A DNA stretch of 33,493 nucleotides, from positions 1-33,493 of the forward strand of contig CALUCI010000036.1 in the NCBI GenBank assembly GCA_943914515.1, given 5' to 3'. Below are positions 21,391 to 29,947 of this stretch, in pieces; the first letter of the stretch is position 1, and the number at the start of each line of letters is the position of its first letter. Made by a program: the position numbers and the translations under genes. The notes under the pieces were generated by a model. That model ran no database searches. It was not told where the DNA came from and saw only the letters and a program-made list of their open reading frames with translations. This DNA is from an uncultured Pseudomonas sp. (lineage in GTDB: Bacteria > Pseudomonadota > Gammaproteobacteria > Pseudomonadales > Pseudomonadaceae).

Positions 21391-24057
21391 GTGCGCAAGA
21401 GCCAAGACAAGATCCACCGCAACACGACATCCGCAACCGGTGCCATCGCCTTCAGCCTGCTGCTGAGCGGCATGGCCTTCGCCGACGAAGCCCGGCAGAA
21501 CTGGCACATCAATCCCGGCCCGCTCGACGAAGTGCTGCTGAACATCAGCCGGCAGAGCGGCCAGGTGATTTCCTTCACCCCGGAGCTGGGGCGTTTCTCC
21601 TCGTCGCGGGTCGACGGCAACCTGTCTGCCGAGCAGGCCATCAGCGCGGCGTTGCGCGGCACCGGCCTGCAACTGGAAGTCAGCCCGACCGGCGCCTTCA
21701 TCATCAAGGACAGTGGCGCCGAGCCGGCCGCCAGCAGCGCCGTGAGCAGCAGCACCGTCGCCCGCCAGCAGACCTCGGGCGCCAGCGTGCCGACCCTCGA
21801 CCGGGTCGTCGCCATCGGCACCCGGCGCAATGACGCCACGGCGCTGACCAGCGCTGCGCCGGTGGATGTGATCAACAGCGAAGAACTGGTGCAGACCGGC
21901 GCCACCACCCTCAACCAGGCGCTGTTCCAGTTGCTGCCGTCGTTCAACTTCCCGCAGAACCAGAGCGCCACCCGTGGCCAGAACCCCAAGGGCGCTTCGC
22001 TGCGCGGGCTGGCTCCGGACCAGACCCTGGTGCTGGTCAACGGCAAGCGCCGGCATGCCTCGGCGGTGGTGAACATCTCCAGCGGCGTGCCGTTCATTGG
22101 CGCGCAGCCGGTGGATCTGGACATGATCCCGATCAGCGCCATCGACCATGTCGAAGTGCTGCGTGACGGCGCCTCGGCGCAGTACGGCTCCGACGCGGTG
22201 GCCGGGGTCGTCAACATCGTGCTCAAGGAGCGCGACAGCGGCGGCCAGCTCAACACCCAACTGGGCCAGTACGCCCAGGGTGATGGCTTCAACAAGAGCG
22301 CCGATGGTTGGTACGGCATCGGCCTGCCGGGAGATGGTTTTCTGACCCTGAGCTTCAACGGGGTCAACGCCAAGCCCACCGACATCGGCGACAAGTACGT
22401 CGCCGACGGCACCCTGCAAGACCCGCGCTGGGGTGGCGCCGGACGCGACAAATACAACCTTGCGGCCAACGCCGAAGTGGGCCTGAACGACCAATGGCGG
22501 CTGTACAGCTTCGCCACCTTCGGTCAGGACAAATCGGTCAACAACACGCCGCCGTTGCTCGCCTCCAACCCGGCCAACGTCGCCGCGATCTACCCCAACG
22601 GGACCATTCCGAAATACCGTTTTCGCTACGAGGATGCCTCGCTGACGGTCGGTTCGCGCTTTGAAGACGCCAGCCTCGGCCGCCTCGACATCAGCGCCAC
22701 CTATGGCCGCGACAAGCACGACGAACTGGCGTTCGACACGGTCAACCCGAGCTACGGCGCCAACAGCCCGACCAAGTTCGACGTGGCCACGCTGATCAAC
22801 GAGCAGACCAACGTCGGCATCGACTACGCCAAGGATCTCGCCGTGGCCTGGTCGGACAACCCGCTGACCATCTCGGCAGGCGTCGCCTACCGCCACGAGC
22901 AGTACACCCTGGAAGAGGGTGACTACGACTCCTATTCCTTCGGCGGCATCGGTGGCGTGCAGGTTGGTGCGGTACAGGCGTCCGGCTTGATGCCGGACGA
23001 TGCCGGCACCTACAAGCGCGATGTCGGCGGGGTGTATTTCGGCCTGGAAAACCAGCTCACCGATAAATTCCAGGTGGGCATCGCCGGGCGTTCCGAGCAC
23101 TACTCGGACTTCGGCTCGGCCACCACCGGCAAGCTCTCGGCACGCTATGAATTCACTCCGCAGGTGGGCCTGCGGGCCACGGTCAACAGCGCCTACCGCG
23201 CACCGACCCTGGGCCAGATCGGCACCTCCTGGACCACCACCACCAACGTCGACGTCAATGGCAACCCGGTGCTGACCCGCATGCTGCCGGTCGACCACCC
23301 GGCGGCCCAGGCGCTTGGCGCCGAAGCCTTGAAGCCGGAAAAATCCACCAACTACTCGCTGGGTCTGGTGCTGCGTCCGACCGAACAGGCTTCGCTGACC
23401 ATCGATGCCTACCAGATCACCATCCGCGACCGCCTACTCTACAGCGGCGGCATTTCCGGGCCGGACGCCGAGCGTATCCTCGCGGCCGCCGGTTATGGCC
23501 AATACAGTTGGGCGCAGTTCATGACCAACGCCGCCAACACCCGTACCCGTGGGGTCGACATCGTCGGCAAGTACAACCTTGATCTGCAGCGCTACGGCAG
23601 CCTGTCGCTGACGGCCGGCTACACCAAGGCCCGCACCATCATCGAATCGGTCAACGGCAATGCCTTCGGTTTCGACGTGCTGACCCGTGAAGCCCGCGGC
23701 TTCCTCCAGCACGGCTATCCCGAAGACAAGCTGGTGCTCGGCGCCACCCACCGCTACGGCCCATGGACCGTCAGCCTGTCCGAGACCCGCTACGGCGAGT
23801 ACCGCAAATACGCCGCCTCGGCCGCCAACGCCCAGTACGACCAGACCTTCTCGGCGCAGTGGAACACCGACCTGGACGTGAACTACGCGTTCAGCAAGCA
23901 ACTGAAACTCTCGGTGGGCGCCAACAACCTGTTCGACAGCAAACCGGACGACTTCAACGCCCGCCTGCGGCAGACCCCGGGGCAGCAATACAGCTACCTC
24001 GCGCCGTCGGCGCCGGAGGGCGCGTTCTATTACACCAAGCTGACTTACGACTTCTGA
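21391..24057 (+). CDS. TonB-dependent receptor with STN signalling domain
   Basis: 888 residues from the GTG at 21391, which has GGGGGA 7 bases upstream (an in-frame GTG at 21376 lies before that site). Signal peptide to about AMAFA-DEA, then the STN domain (PLDEVLLNISRQSGQVISFTPEL ... LQLEVSPTGAFII), the plug (VDVINSEELVQTGATTLNQALFQLLPSFNF ... LDMIPISAIDHVEVLRDGASAQYGSDAVAGVVNIVLK) and the beta barrel, ending YYTKLTYDF with the terminal Phe needed for outer-membrane assembly. It takes up a substrate across the outer membrane with TonB energy and signals through FecR and the sigma factor. The ligand is unknown. The plug type is like receptors for non-siderophore compounds as well as siderophores. 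Confidence 0.93.
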   Translation: MRKSQDKIHRNTTSATGAIAFSLLLSGMAFADEARQNWHINPGPLDEVLLNISRQSGQVISFTPELGRFSSSRVDGNLSAEQAISAALRGTGLQLEVSPTGAFIIKDSGAEPAASSAVSSSTVARQQTSGASVPTLDRVVAIGTRRNDATALTSAAPVDVINSEELVQTGATTLNQALFQLLPSFNFPQNQSATRGQNPKGASLRGLAPDQTLVLVNGKRRHASAVVNISSGVPFIGAQPVDLDMIPISAIDHVEVLRDGASAQYGSDAVAGVVNIVLKERDSGGQLNTQLGQYAQGDGFNKSADGWYGIGLPGDGFLTLSFNGVNAKPTDIGDKYVADGTLQDPRWGGAGRDKYNLAANAEVGLNDQWRLYSFATFGQDKSVNNTPPLLASNPANVAAIYPNGTIPKYRFRYEDASLTVGSRFEDASLGRLDISATYGRDKHDELAFDTVNPSYGANSPTKFDVATLINEQTNVGIDYAKDLAVAWSDNPLTISAGVAYRHEQYTLEEGDYDSYSFGGIGGVQVGAVQASGLMPDDAGTYKRDVGGVYFGLENQLTDKFQVGIAGRSEHYSDFGSATTGKLSARYEFTPQVGLRATVNSAYRAPTLGQIGTSWTTTTNVDVNGNPVLTRMLPVDHPAAQALGAEALKPEKSTNYSLGLVLRPTEQASLTIDAYQITIRDRLLYSGGISGPDAERILAAAGYGQYSWAQFMTNAANTRTRGVDIVGKYNLDLQRYGSLSLTAGYTKARTIIESVNGNAFGFDVLTREARGFLQHGYPEDKLVLGATHRYGPWTVSLSETRYGEYRKYAASAANAQYDQTFSAQWNTDLDVNYAFSKQLKLSVGANNLFDSKPDDFNARLRQTPGQQYSYLAPSAPEGAFYYTKLTYDF

Positions 24058-24072
24058 TTGTCGACGGCCTCT

Positions 24073-24123
24073 TCGCGGGTAAACCCGCTCCTACAAGGTC
24101 CGTAGGAGCGGGTTTACCCGCGA
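24073..24123. repeat. REPIN (two inverted REP units)
   Basis: TCGCGGGTAAACCCGCTCCTAC and its inverted copy are separated by only 7 bases (AAGGTCC). It separates the receptor stop codon from the binding-protein gene, and may lower read-through or protect mRNA ends between them. Confidence 0.85.
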
Positions 24124-24144
24124 TGGGCGCACCCGAGGAACACC

Positions 24145-25149
24145 ATGAAACCACTGAAAACCCTGCTCGCCAGCTCGCTGTTGGCCCTGTCGCTGTTCAC
24201 CCACGCCGGGGAGAAACCGCAACCGATCCATTTCGGCGACATCACCTGGGAAAGCGGCAGCCTGATCACCGAGATCCTCCGCACCCTGGTCGAAAAGGGC
24301 TACGGCTATTCGACCGACACCCTGCCCGGCAGCACCGTCAGCCTGGAAGCCGCGCTGGCGAAGAACGATATCCAGGTCATCGGCGAGGAATGGGCCGGGC
24401 GCAGTCCGCCCTGGGTCAAGGCCGAGGCCGAAGGCAAGGTGTTCGGCCTCGGCGATACGGTCAAGGGCGCCACCGAAGGCTGGTGGGTGCCGGAGTTCGT
24501 GATCAAGGGCGACCCCGAGCGCGGTATTGCACCACTGGCCCCGGAGCTGAAATCGGTCGCCGACCTGCCGCGCTACGCGCATGTCTTCAAGGACCCGGAA
24601 TCCCCCGACAAGGGCCGCTTCCTCAACAGCCCGACCGGCTGGACTTCGGAGATCGTCAACAGCCAGAAACTCAAGGCGTACGGCCTGGCCGACAGCTACA
24701 TCAATTTCCGCACCGGCTCCGGCGCGGCGCTGGATGCCGAGGTCGGTGCCTCGATCCGCCGTGGCAAGCCGGTGCTGTTCTACTACTGGTCGCCGACGCC
24801 GCTGCTGGGCCGCTACAAACTGGTGAAGCTGGAAGAGCCGCCGTTCGACGCCGAGGCCTGGAAGACCCTGTCCAACGCCAGCCATCCGAACCCGCGCGGC
24901 ACCCGCTCGTTGCCGGCGCGCCTGGCCATCGGCGTGTCCGCGCCGTTTCACGCGCAGTACCCGGAACTGGTGGCGTTCTTCGAAAAGGTCGACCTGCCTA
25001 TCGACCTGCTCAACCAGATCCTCGCCCGGATGGCAGAAAAACGTTCGCAACCGCGCGCTGTTGCCCAGGCGTTCCTGCGCGAGCATCCCGAGGTGTGGCA
25101 CGCCTGGCTGCCGACCGATGTCGCGGCAAAAGTGCAGGAGAGCCTGTGA
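24145..25149 (+). CDS. periplasmic binding protein of the glycine betaine/quaternary amine type
   Basis: 334 residues with a signal peptide (MKPLKTLLASSLLALSLFTHA-GE). The mature part follows the ProX/OpuAC fold: IHFGDITWESGSLITEILRTLVEKGYGYSTDTLPGSTVSLEAALAKNDIQVIGEEWAG, then GWWVPEFVIKG and SGAALDAEVGASIRRGKPVLFYYWSPTPLLGRYKLVKLEEP. Trp residues suit a cation-pi box for trimethylammonium groups. No permease or ATPase gene is near it in the window, so it must work with others or has another role. It heads a three-gene operon (4-bp gap to the next gene). Confidence 0.85.
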   Translation: MKPLKTLLASSLLALSLFTHAGEKPQPIHFGDITWESGSLITEILRTLVEKGYGYSTDTLPGSTVSLEAALAKNDIQVIGEEWAGRSPPWVKAEAEGKVFGLGDTVKGATEGWWVPEFVIKGDPERGIAPLAPELKSVADLPRYAHVFKDPESPDKGRFLNSPTGWTSEIVNSQKLKAYGLADSYINFRTGSGAALDAEVGASIRRGKPVLFYYWSPTPLLGRYKLVKLEEPPFDAEAWKTLSNASHPNPRGTRSLPARLAIGVSAPFHAQYPELVAFFEKVDLPIDLLNQILARMAEKRSQPRAVAQAFLREHPEVWHAWLPTDVAAKVQESL

Positions 25150-25153
25150 CCTG

Positions 25154-26164
25154 ATGAGCAGCCAACCGATCTACATCGACTTTCTCAACGGCCTGGATGT
25201 GGCCGAACTCAACCTGGGCAACGACGAGATCCTTGCCGCCGTCGAAGCCGGCCTGGCGCTGCAAGGGCAGGGCGAGGCGGTGATCGAACCACGCACGCAC
25301 CTGATTCCCGGTGGCGCCATCAATGGCCATTTCAATGTGCTGCGCGGCGTGCTCGGTGGCGACGTCGGTCGCGCCGGGGTCAAGGTGGTCGGCGACTTCG
25401 TCGACAACTACCGCCACGGCCTGCCCTCGGAACTGGCCATCCTCAACCTGATGGACCCGGCCACCGGCGTGCCGCAGGCGATCCTCGACGCTTCGTCGAT
25501 CACCGACATGCGTACCGGTGCACTGACGGCAATCGGCGCACGGCACCTGGCCAACCCCGGCAGCAAGGTGCTGGCGCATATCGGCGCGCGCGGCACCGCG
25601 TACTGGAATGTGCGCCTGCTCGATCACCTGTTCGACTTCGACGAGATCCGCGTGCATTCGCGTCGCCACGAAAGCCGTGAAGCCTTCGCCGAACGCCTGC
25701 GCCATGACCTCGGCAAACCGGTGACGGTTTGCGACGACTGGGAAAGCACCGTGCGCGGCGCCGATATCGTCGTCGAAGCCTCACGCCTGCAAGCCCCCGA
25801 GCCGCTGCTGCGCAGCGAGTGGATCAAGCCCGGCGCCTTTGTCGTGCCCTACGGCACCATGAGCGCGGTGGAACTGTCGCTCACCGACATCATGGACAAG
25901 CTGGTGGTGGATGACTGGGGCCAGTGCAAGGGTGGTCAGTTCGGCGCGCTGCGGGCGCATGTCGAGGCCGGCAAGCTCAGCGAGCAGACCCTGCACGGCG
26001 AACTGGGGCAGATCGTCGCCGGGCTCAAGCCCGGACGCGAACACGCCGAAGAAACCATCCTGTTCTGGCACCGCGGCCTGAGCCTCAGCGACATCGCCCT
26101 TGGCCATGCGTTGCTGGAAAAAGCCCGTCGGTTGGGCATCGGCCAACGGATGCGCTTCGCATGA
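25154..26164 (+). CDS. ornithine cyclodeaminase/mu-crystallin family protein
   Basis: 336 residues; start ATG at 25154, 4 bases after the previous stop. Family motifs: AGVKVVGDF (K77), GLPSELAILNLMDPATGVPQAILDASSITDMRTGALTAIGARHLA (R120) and the NAD-binding loop AHIGARGTAYWNV (143-152, an altered GAGxQA). The segment that carries the catalytic Asp in true cyclodeaminases (AVGxDxPGKxEL) reads VVPYGTMSAVEL, with no Asp. A dehydrogenase or imine reductase role, as in other family members such as SbnB or ketimine reductases, is thus more likely than ornithine cyclisation. Its stop overlaps the start of the lyase-like gene (ATGA). Confidence 0.8.
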   Translation: MSSQPIYIDFLNGLDVAELNLGNDEILAAVEAGLALQGQGEAVIEPRTHLIPGGAINGHFNVLRGVLGGDVGRAGVKVVGDFVDNYRHGLPSELAILNLMDPATGVPQAILDASSITDMRTGALTAIGARHLANPGSKVLAHIGARGTAYWNVRLLDHLFDFDEIRVHSRRHESREAFAERLRHDLGKPVTVCDDWESTVRGADIVVEASRLQAPEPLLRSEWIKPGAFVVPYGTMSAVELSLTDIMDKLVVDDWGQCKGGQFGALRAHVEAGKLSEQTLHGELGQIVAGLKPGREHAEETILFWHRGLSLSDIALGHALLEKARRLGIGQRMRFA

Positions 26165-27609
26165 ACACGCGCGAGCTGGACGTTGATGGCTTCGCTCTGC
26201 AGGAACTGCTGGCGGTGGTGGATAACGCCGCGCCGCTGCGTTTCAGCGAGGCGGCGCGGGCGCGGATCGAGGGCGGCCATCGCCTGCTGCTGGAACTGGT
26301 CGGCGCCGGGGCAGCGATCTATGGCGTGACCACCGGGCTGGGCGCCGCCGTGGACCAGCCCCTGGACGACGCGACCTTTCAGCAACGCATCGCGGCCGGC
26401 CGCGCCGTGGGTGTCGGGCGTCTGGCGCAGCGCCGCGAGGTGCGGGCGATCATCTGTGCACGCCTGGCTGGTCTGGCGCAGGGGCGTTCAGGCATTTCGC
26501 CGGGCAGCGCCGAACACTTGCTCGACCTGCTCAACCACGGCATCCATCCGGAAATCCCCTTGCTCGGTTCGTTGGGTGAAAGCGACCTGGCGCCGCTGGC
26601 CCACCTGACCCGGGCGCTGCAAGGGCAGGGCTGGGTCGAGTACCGCGACGAGCGTCTGCCGGCTGGCGAGGCATTGCAACGAGCCGGTCTGCGCGTGCTG
26701 GAACCTCGGGACAAGGACGGGCTGGCGCTGGTGTCCGCCAACGCCGCGAGCATTGGTCTTGGCGCCTTGTTGCTGGTCGAGGTGCAGGGGTTGCTGGAGC
26801 GGCAACTGGCGGCGCTGGCGTTGTCCTGCGAGGGCTACCGCGCCAGCCTTGCGCCGTTCCAGCCGTGGGCGGCGCGCTTGCGCCCGGCGCCGGGGCAGGC
26901 AGCGGCATCGGCGGCCCTGCTGCAACTGCTGGCCGGAAGTGAACTGAATGACCCGGCCCAGGCGCGGCGTCTGCAGGACCCGCTGAGTTTCCGCTGTGCC
27001 ACGGTGCTCCAGGGCGCCGCGCTGCACGCCTGGGAGTACGCCCGCGAAGTGCTGGAAATCGAACTCGGCAGCGGCGCCGACAACCCCGCGCTGCTGGAAC
27101 ACAGCGGGCAGGTACTGGTCACCGGCAACTTCGACAGCACCCATCTGGCGCTGGCGTTCGAAGCGCTGGGTCTGGCCCTGAACCGGCTGGCGGTGGCCAG
27201 TGCCGAGCGCATGGCCAAGCTGCTGTCGCCGCAGTCCAGTGACCTGCCGCGTGCACTCGCGCCGCTTCCGGGGCGGGTTGGTTTGGCTGCATTGCAGCGT
27301 ACGGCAGCGGCGCTGGTGGCGGAAATCACCCATCTGGCCAACCCGATTCCGGCCCTTTGCGTACCGGTGGCGGATCGCGTCGAGGACTATGCCGGGCAGG
27401 CCCTGGCCGTTATCGAAAAGACCTCGGCGCTGGCACGGCGGCTGGAGTGGTTGACCCGCATCGAACGGGTGATCGCGGCGCAGGCGGTGGATCTGCGCGG
27501 TGAGCTGCGGTTAGGCGATGGCGTGCGCGGGGTGTATGAGCAGGTTCGGCGTAATGTGCCGTTCGGTGAGGAGGATCGGGCGATTGATGTGATGGGTGGG
27601 GAGTGGTGA
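26161..27609 (+). CDS. histidine/phenylalanine ammonia-lyase family protein lacking the MIO triad
   Basis: 482 residues, overlapping the upstream gene by 4 bases. The fold is clear: IYGVTTGLG (Y54), IPLLGSLGESDLAPLAHL (133-149), KDGLALVSAN (185-194), QDPLSFRC (R278), NPALLEHSGQVLVTGNFDSTHLALAFEALGLAL. In active lyases the second motif is GSVGASGDLAPLAH, and Ala-Ser-Gly forms the MIO cofactor. Here it is GSLGESDLAPLAH: one residue is lost and Ala-Ser-Gly is gone. The Asn of LxLxNGT is also changed (VSAN). So it probably does not act as a standard MIO ammonia-lyase. It could have a new chemistry, or be a binding protein. Its substrate may relate to the betaine-type binding protein and the OCD-type enzyme. 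Confidence 0.8.
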   Translation: MNTRELDVDGFALQELLAVVDNAAPLRFSEAARARIEGGHRLLLELVGAGAAIYGVTTGLGAAVDQPLDDATFQQRIAAGRAVGVGRLAQRREVRAIICARLAGLAQGRSGISPGSAEHLLDLLNHGIHPEIPLLGSLGESDLAPLAHLTRALQGQGWVEYRDERLPAGEALQRAGLRVLEPRDKDGLALVSANAASIGLGALLLVEVQGLLERQLAALALSCEGYRASLAPFQPWAARLRPAPGQAAASAALLQLLAGSELNDPAQARRLQDPLSFRCATVLQGAALHAWEYAREVLEIELGSGADNPALLEHSGQVLVTGNFDSTHLALAFEALGLALNRLAVASAERMAKLLSPQSSDLPRALAPLPGRVGLAALQRTAAALVAEITHLANPIPALCVPVADRVEDYAGQALAVIEKTSALARRLEWLTRIERVIAAQAVDLRGELRLGDGVRGVYEQVRRNVPFGEEDRAIDVMGGEW

Positions 27610-27616
27610 GTTGCCA

Positions 27617-27710
27617 GGTGCTAGCAGGGAGTTTTTTTGCGCTCTCAAGATCGAGCGCCGCCCGCGCGGCGCTCGATCTTGAGAGCGGAGCAAGGACCCC
27701 GGCTAGCACC
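27617..27710. repeat. nested inverted repeat with a 22-bp perfect stem
   Basis: The inner arms 27640-27661 and 27666-27687 are perfectly complementary (22 bp, beginning CGCTCTCAAGATCGAGC), loop of 4. Outer arms GGTGCTAGC (27617-27625) and GCTAGCACC (27702-27710) enclose it. A seven-T run precedes the stem on the plus strand; no U tract follows on either strand, so it is not a simple intrinsic terminator. It lies between convergent genes and looks like a small mobile palindrome of the Pseudomonas intergenic type. Confidence 0.65.
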
Positions 27711-27766
27711 AGCACAGCCATTACCCGACCCGACGCCTGACACTTCAACATCTACAAACAGAAAAA

Positions 27767-28741
27767 CTACCCTTTCCACACCTGCGGATTCACCAGGTCC
27801 CGCGGCCGCTCGCCCAGCAAGGCGGCGCGCAGGTTGTCGATGGCGCGGTTGGCCATGGCTTCGCGGGTTTCGGCGGTGGCCGAACCGACATGCGGCAAGG
27901 TCACGGCGTTGCTCAAGGCGAACAGCGGCGACTCGCTCAGCGGCTCTTTTTCGTACACATCCAGGCCGGCGCCGCGAATGGTGCCGTCCTTGAGCGCTTC
28001 GGCCAGCGCCGCCTCATCGACCACCGGCCCGCGGGAGATGTTGATCAGGAAGGCGCTGCGCTTCATCTGCTTGAACTGTTCGGCGCCGATCAGGTGTTTG
28101 GTCTTGGCGCTGAGTGGCACCACCAGGCAGACGAAATCCGCTTCGGCCAGCAACTGCTCAAGGCTGACATGGCGTGCGCCCAGTTCCTGCTCCAGCGCTT
28201 CCTTGCGGCTGTTGCCGCTGTAGATCACTGGCATGTTGAAACCGAAGCGGCCACGCCGGGCGATGGCGGCACCGATGTTGCCGAGGCCGACGATGCCGAG
28301 GGTCTTGCCGTGTACGTCGCTGCCGAAATGCGCCGGGCCAACGGTGGCCTGCCAGTGTCCGGCCTTGGTCCACGCATCCAGTTCGGCGACGCGGCGGGCG
28401 CTGCTCATGATCAGGGCAAAGCCCAGGTCGGCGGTGCTTTCGGTCAGCACGTCGGGGGTGTTGGTCAGGGCGATGCCGCGCTGGCTGAGGTAGGCAACGT
28501 CATAGTTGTCGTAGCCGACCGAGACACTGGACACCACTTCCAGCTTCGCCGCGTGTTCCAGTTGCGCCTGGCCCAGCTTGCGGCCGACGCCGATCAGGCC
28601 GTGGGCCTCGGGCAGCGCTTCGTTGAACTGGGCTGCGATATCGCCCAGCTTCGGGTTGGGCACGATCACGTTGAAGTCTTGCTGCAGGCGCTCGACCATC
28701 GGCGCGGTGATGCGGCTGAAGGCAAGGACGGTCTTTTTCAT
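27767..28741 (-). CDS. ghrB: D-2-hydroxyacid dehydrogenase, glyoxylate/hydroxypyruvate reductase B-like
   Basis: 324 residues. NAD(P)-binding motif GLGNIG (152-157), catalytic R237 (NISRGPVVDEAAL), E266 (GLDVYEKEPL) and H284 (LPHVGSAT) are all present. The family reduces glyoxylate, hydroxypyruvate or 2-ketogluconate; in Pseudomonas close homologues are called GhrB or TkrA. The start at 28741 fits the family N-terminus (MKKTVLAFSRI). The LysR gene upstream on the same strand ends 74 bp before it. Confidence 0.9.
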   Translation of the reverse strand: MKKTVLAFSRITAPMVERLQQDFNVIVPNPKLGDIAAQFNEALPEAHGLIGVGRKLGQAQLEHAAKLEVVSSVSVGYDNYDVAYLSQRGIALTNTPDVLTESTADLGFALIMSSARRVAELDAWTKAGHWQATVGPAHFGSDVHGKTLGIVGLGNIGAAIARRGRFGFNMPVIYSGNSRKEALEQELGARHVSLEQLLAEADFVCLVVPLSAKTKHLIGAEQFKQMKRSAFLINISRGPVVDEAALAEALKDGTIRGAGLDVYEKEPLSESPLFALSNAVTLPHVGSATAETREAMANRAIDNLRAALLGERPRDLVNPQVWKG

Positions 28742-28814
28742 CGGCGAAATCTCTGCGGGCGGTGAAGAATGGGTAGCACGCTATCATTCCCCGCCGCCGC
28801 TCTGCATCAAGATT

Positions 28815-29762
28815 TCAGTTGGCGACGCGCAGTTCGTGGGTTTTCAGGTCGGCCTCGTGGGCGGCGAGAATTTCCGGCAGCGAGTTGCGCAGGTACTCGA
28901 CCCAGGTCTTGATCTTGGCGTCGAGGTACTGCCGCGACGGGTAGATCGCGTACAGGTTCAGCTCCTGCAAGCGGTATTCCGGCATGACTCGCACCAGGCT
29001 GCCGTCACGCAGGCCGTCGATCGCCGAGTAGATCGGCAGCACACCAACCCCCATGCCGCTGCGGATCGCCGCTTTCATCGCGTCGGCGGAGTTCACCTGG
29101 AACGGCGCCTGGGTGATGTTCACCACTTCCTGGCCTTCGGGGCCGTCGAACAGCCATTTTTCCAGCGGGATCACCGGGCTGACCATGCGCAGGCAGGCGT
29201 GCTTGAGCAGGTCGGACGGCTTCTGCGCGATACCGTGCTGGGCCACGTACTCGGGCGAGGCGCAGACAATGCTGTAGGTGATGCCCAGGCGCTGGGAGAC
29301 GAAGCCCGAGTCCGGCAGCTCGGTGGCGAGCACGATGGACACGTCATAGCCTTCGTCGAGCAGGTCCGGCACGCGGTTGGCCATGGTCAGGTCGAAGGTG
29401 ACGTCGGGGTGGGTCTCGCGATAGCGGGCAATGGCATCAATGACGAAATGCTGGCCGACGCCGGTCATCGAATGCACTTTCAGTTGTCCGGCCGGGCGCG
29501 CGTGGGCGTCGCTGGCTTCGGCCTCGGCTTCCTCGACGTAGGTCAGGATCTGCTCGCAGCGCATCAGGTAGCGCTTGCCTGCTTCGGTCAGGGCGATACG
29601 CCGGGTGGTGCGGTTGAGCAGGCGGGTTTGCAGGTGCGCTTCAAGATTGGAGACCGCCCGCGACACGTTCGCGGTGGTCGTATCCAGTTGCACGGCCGCG
29701 GCAGTGAAGCTGCCGACTTGCGCTACGCAACTGAAAGCACGCATGTTTTGCAGGGTGTCCAT
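28815..29762 (-). CDS. LysR family transcriptional regulator
   Basis: 315 residues. The N-terminal winged helix-turn-helix (MRAFSCVAQVGSFTAAAVQLDTTTANVSRAVSNLEAHLQTRLLNRTTRRIALTEAG, 7-62) and a LysR substrate domain follow the CrgA/AaeR-like subgroup. It is divergent from the efflux operon at 29948, with 185 bp between the starts, which is the usual place for its regulator; AaeR-type proteins sense aromatic acids. The gene ends 74 bp before ghrB, so control of ghrB is also possible. Confidence 0.9.
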   Translation of the reverse strand: MDTLQNMRAFSCVAQVGSFTAAAVQLDTTTANVSRAVSNLEAHLQTRLLNRTTRRIALTEAGKRYLMRCEQILTYVEEAEAEASDAHARPAGQLKVHSMTGVGQHFVIDAIARYRETHPDVTFDLTMANRVPDLLDEGYDVSIVLATELPDSGFVSQRLGITYSIVCASPEYVAQHGIAQKPSDLLKHACLRMVSPVIPLEKWLFDGPEGQEVVNITQAPFQVNSADAMKAAIRSGMGVGVLPIYSAIDGLRDGSLVRVMPEYRLQELNLYAIYPSRQYLDAKIKTWVEYLRNSLPEILAAHEADLKTHELRVAN

Positions 29763-29947
29763 GGGGCGCTCTCAAGGAAGACGACAGAATTGTGACACGA
29801 AGTAACTAAACCAGTCTTCCGACTAAAGCCGGATTATCGCCGTTTCGGTAACAAAGATTCGCAGGAAAGCACGCTTATCGCCACCGCGGCGGCCCCCTAG
29901 AATTGCGCTCTCTTAGCGTCATCCACCTACGTCGGGAACTCGCAGCT

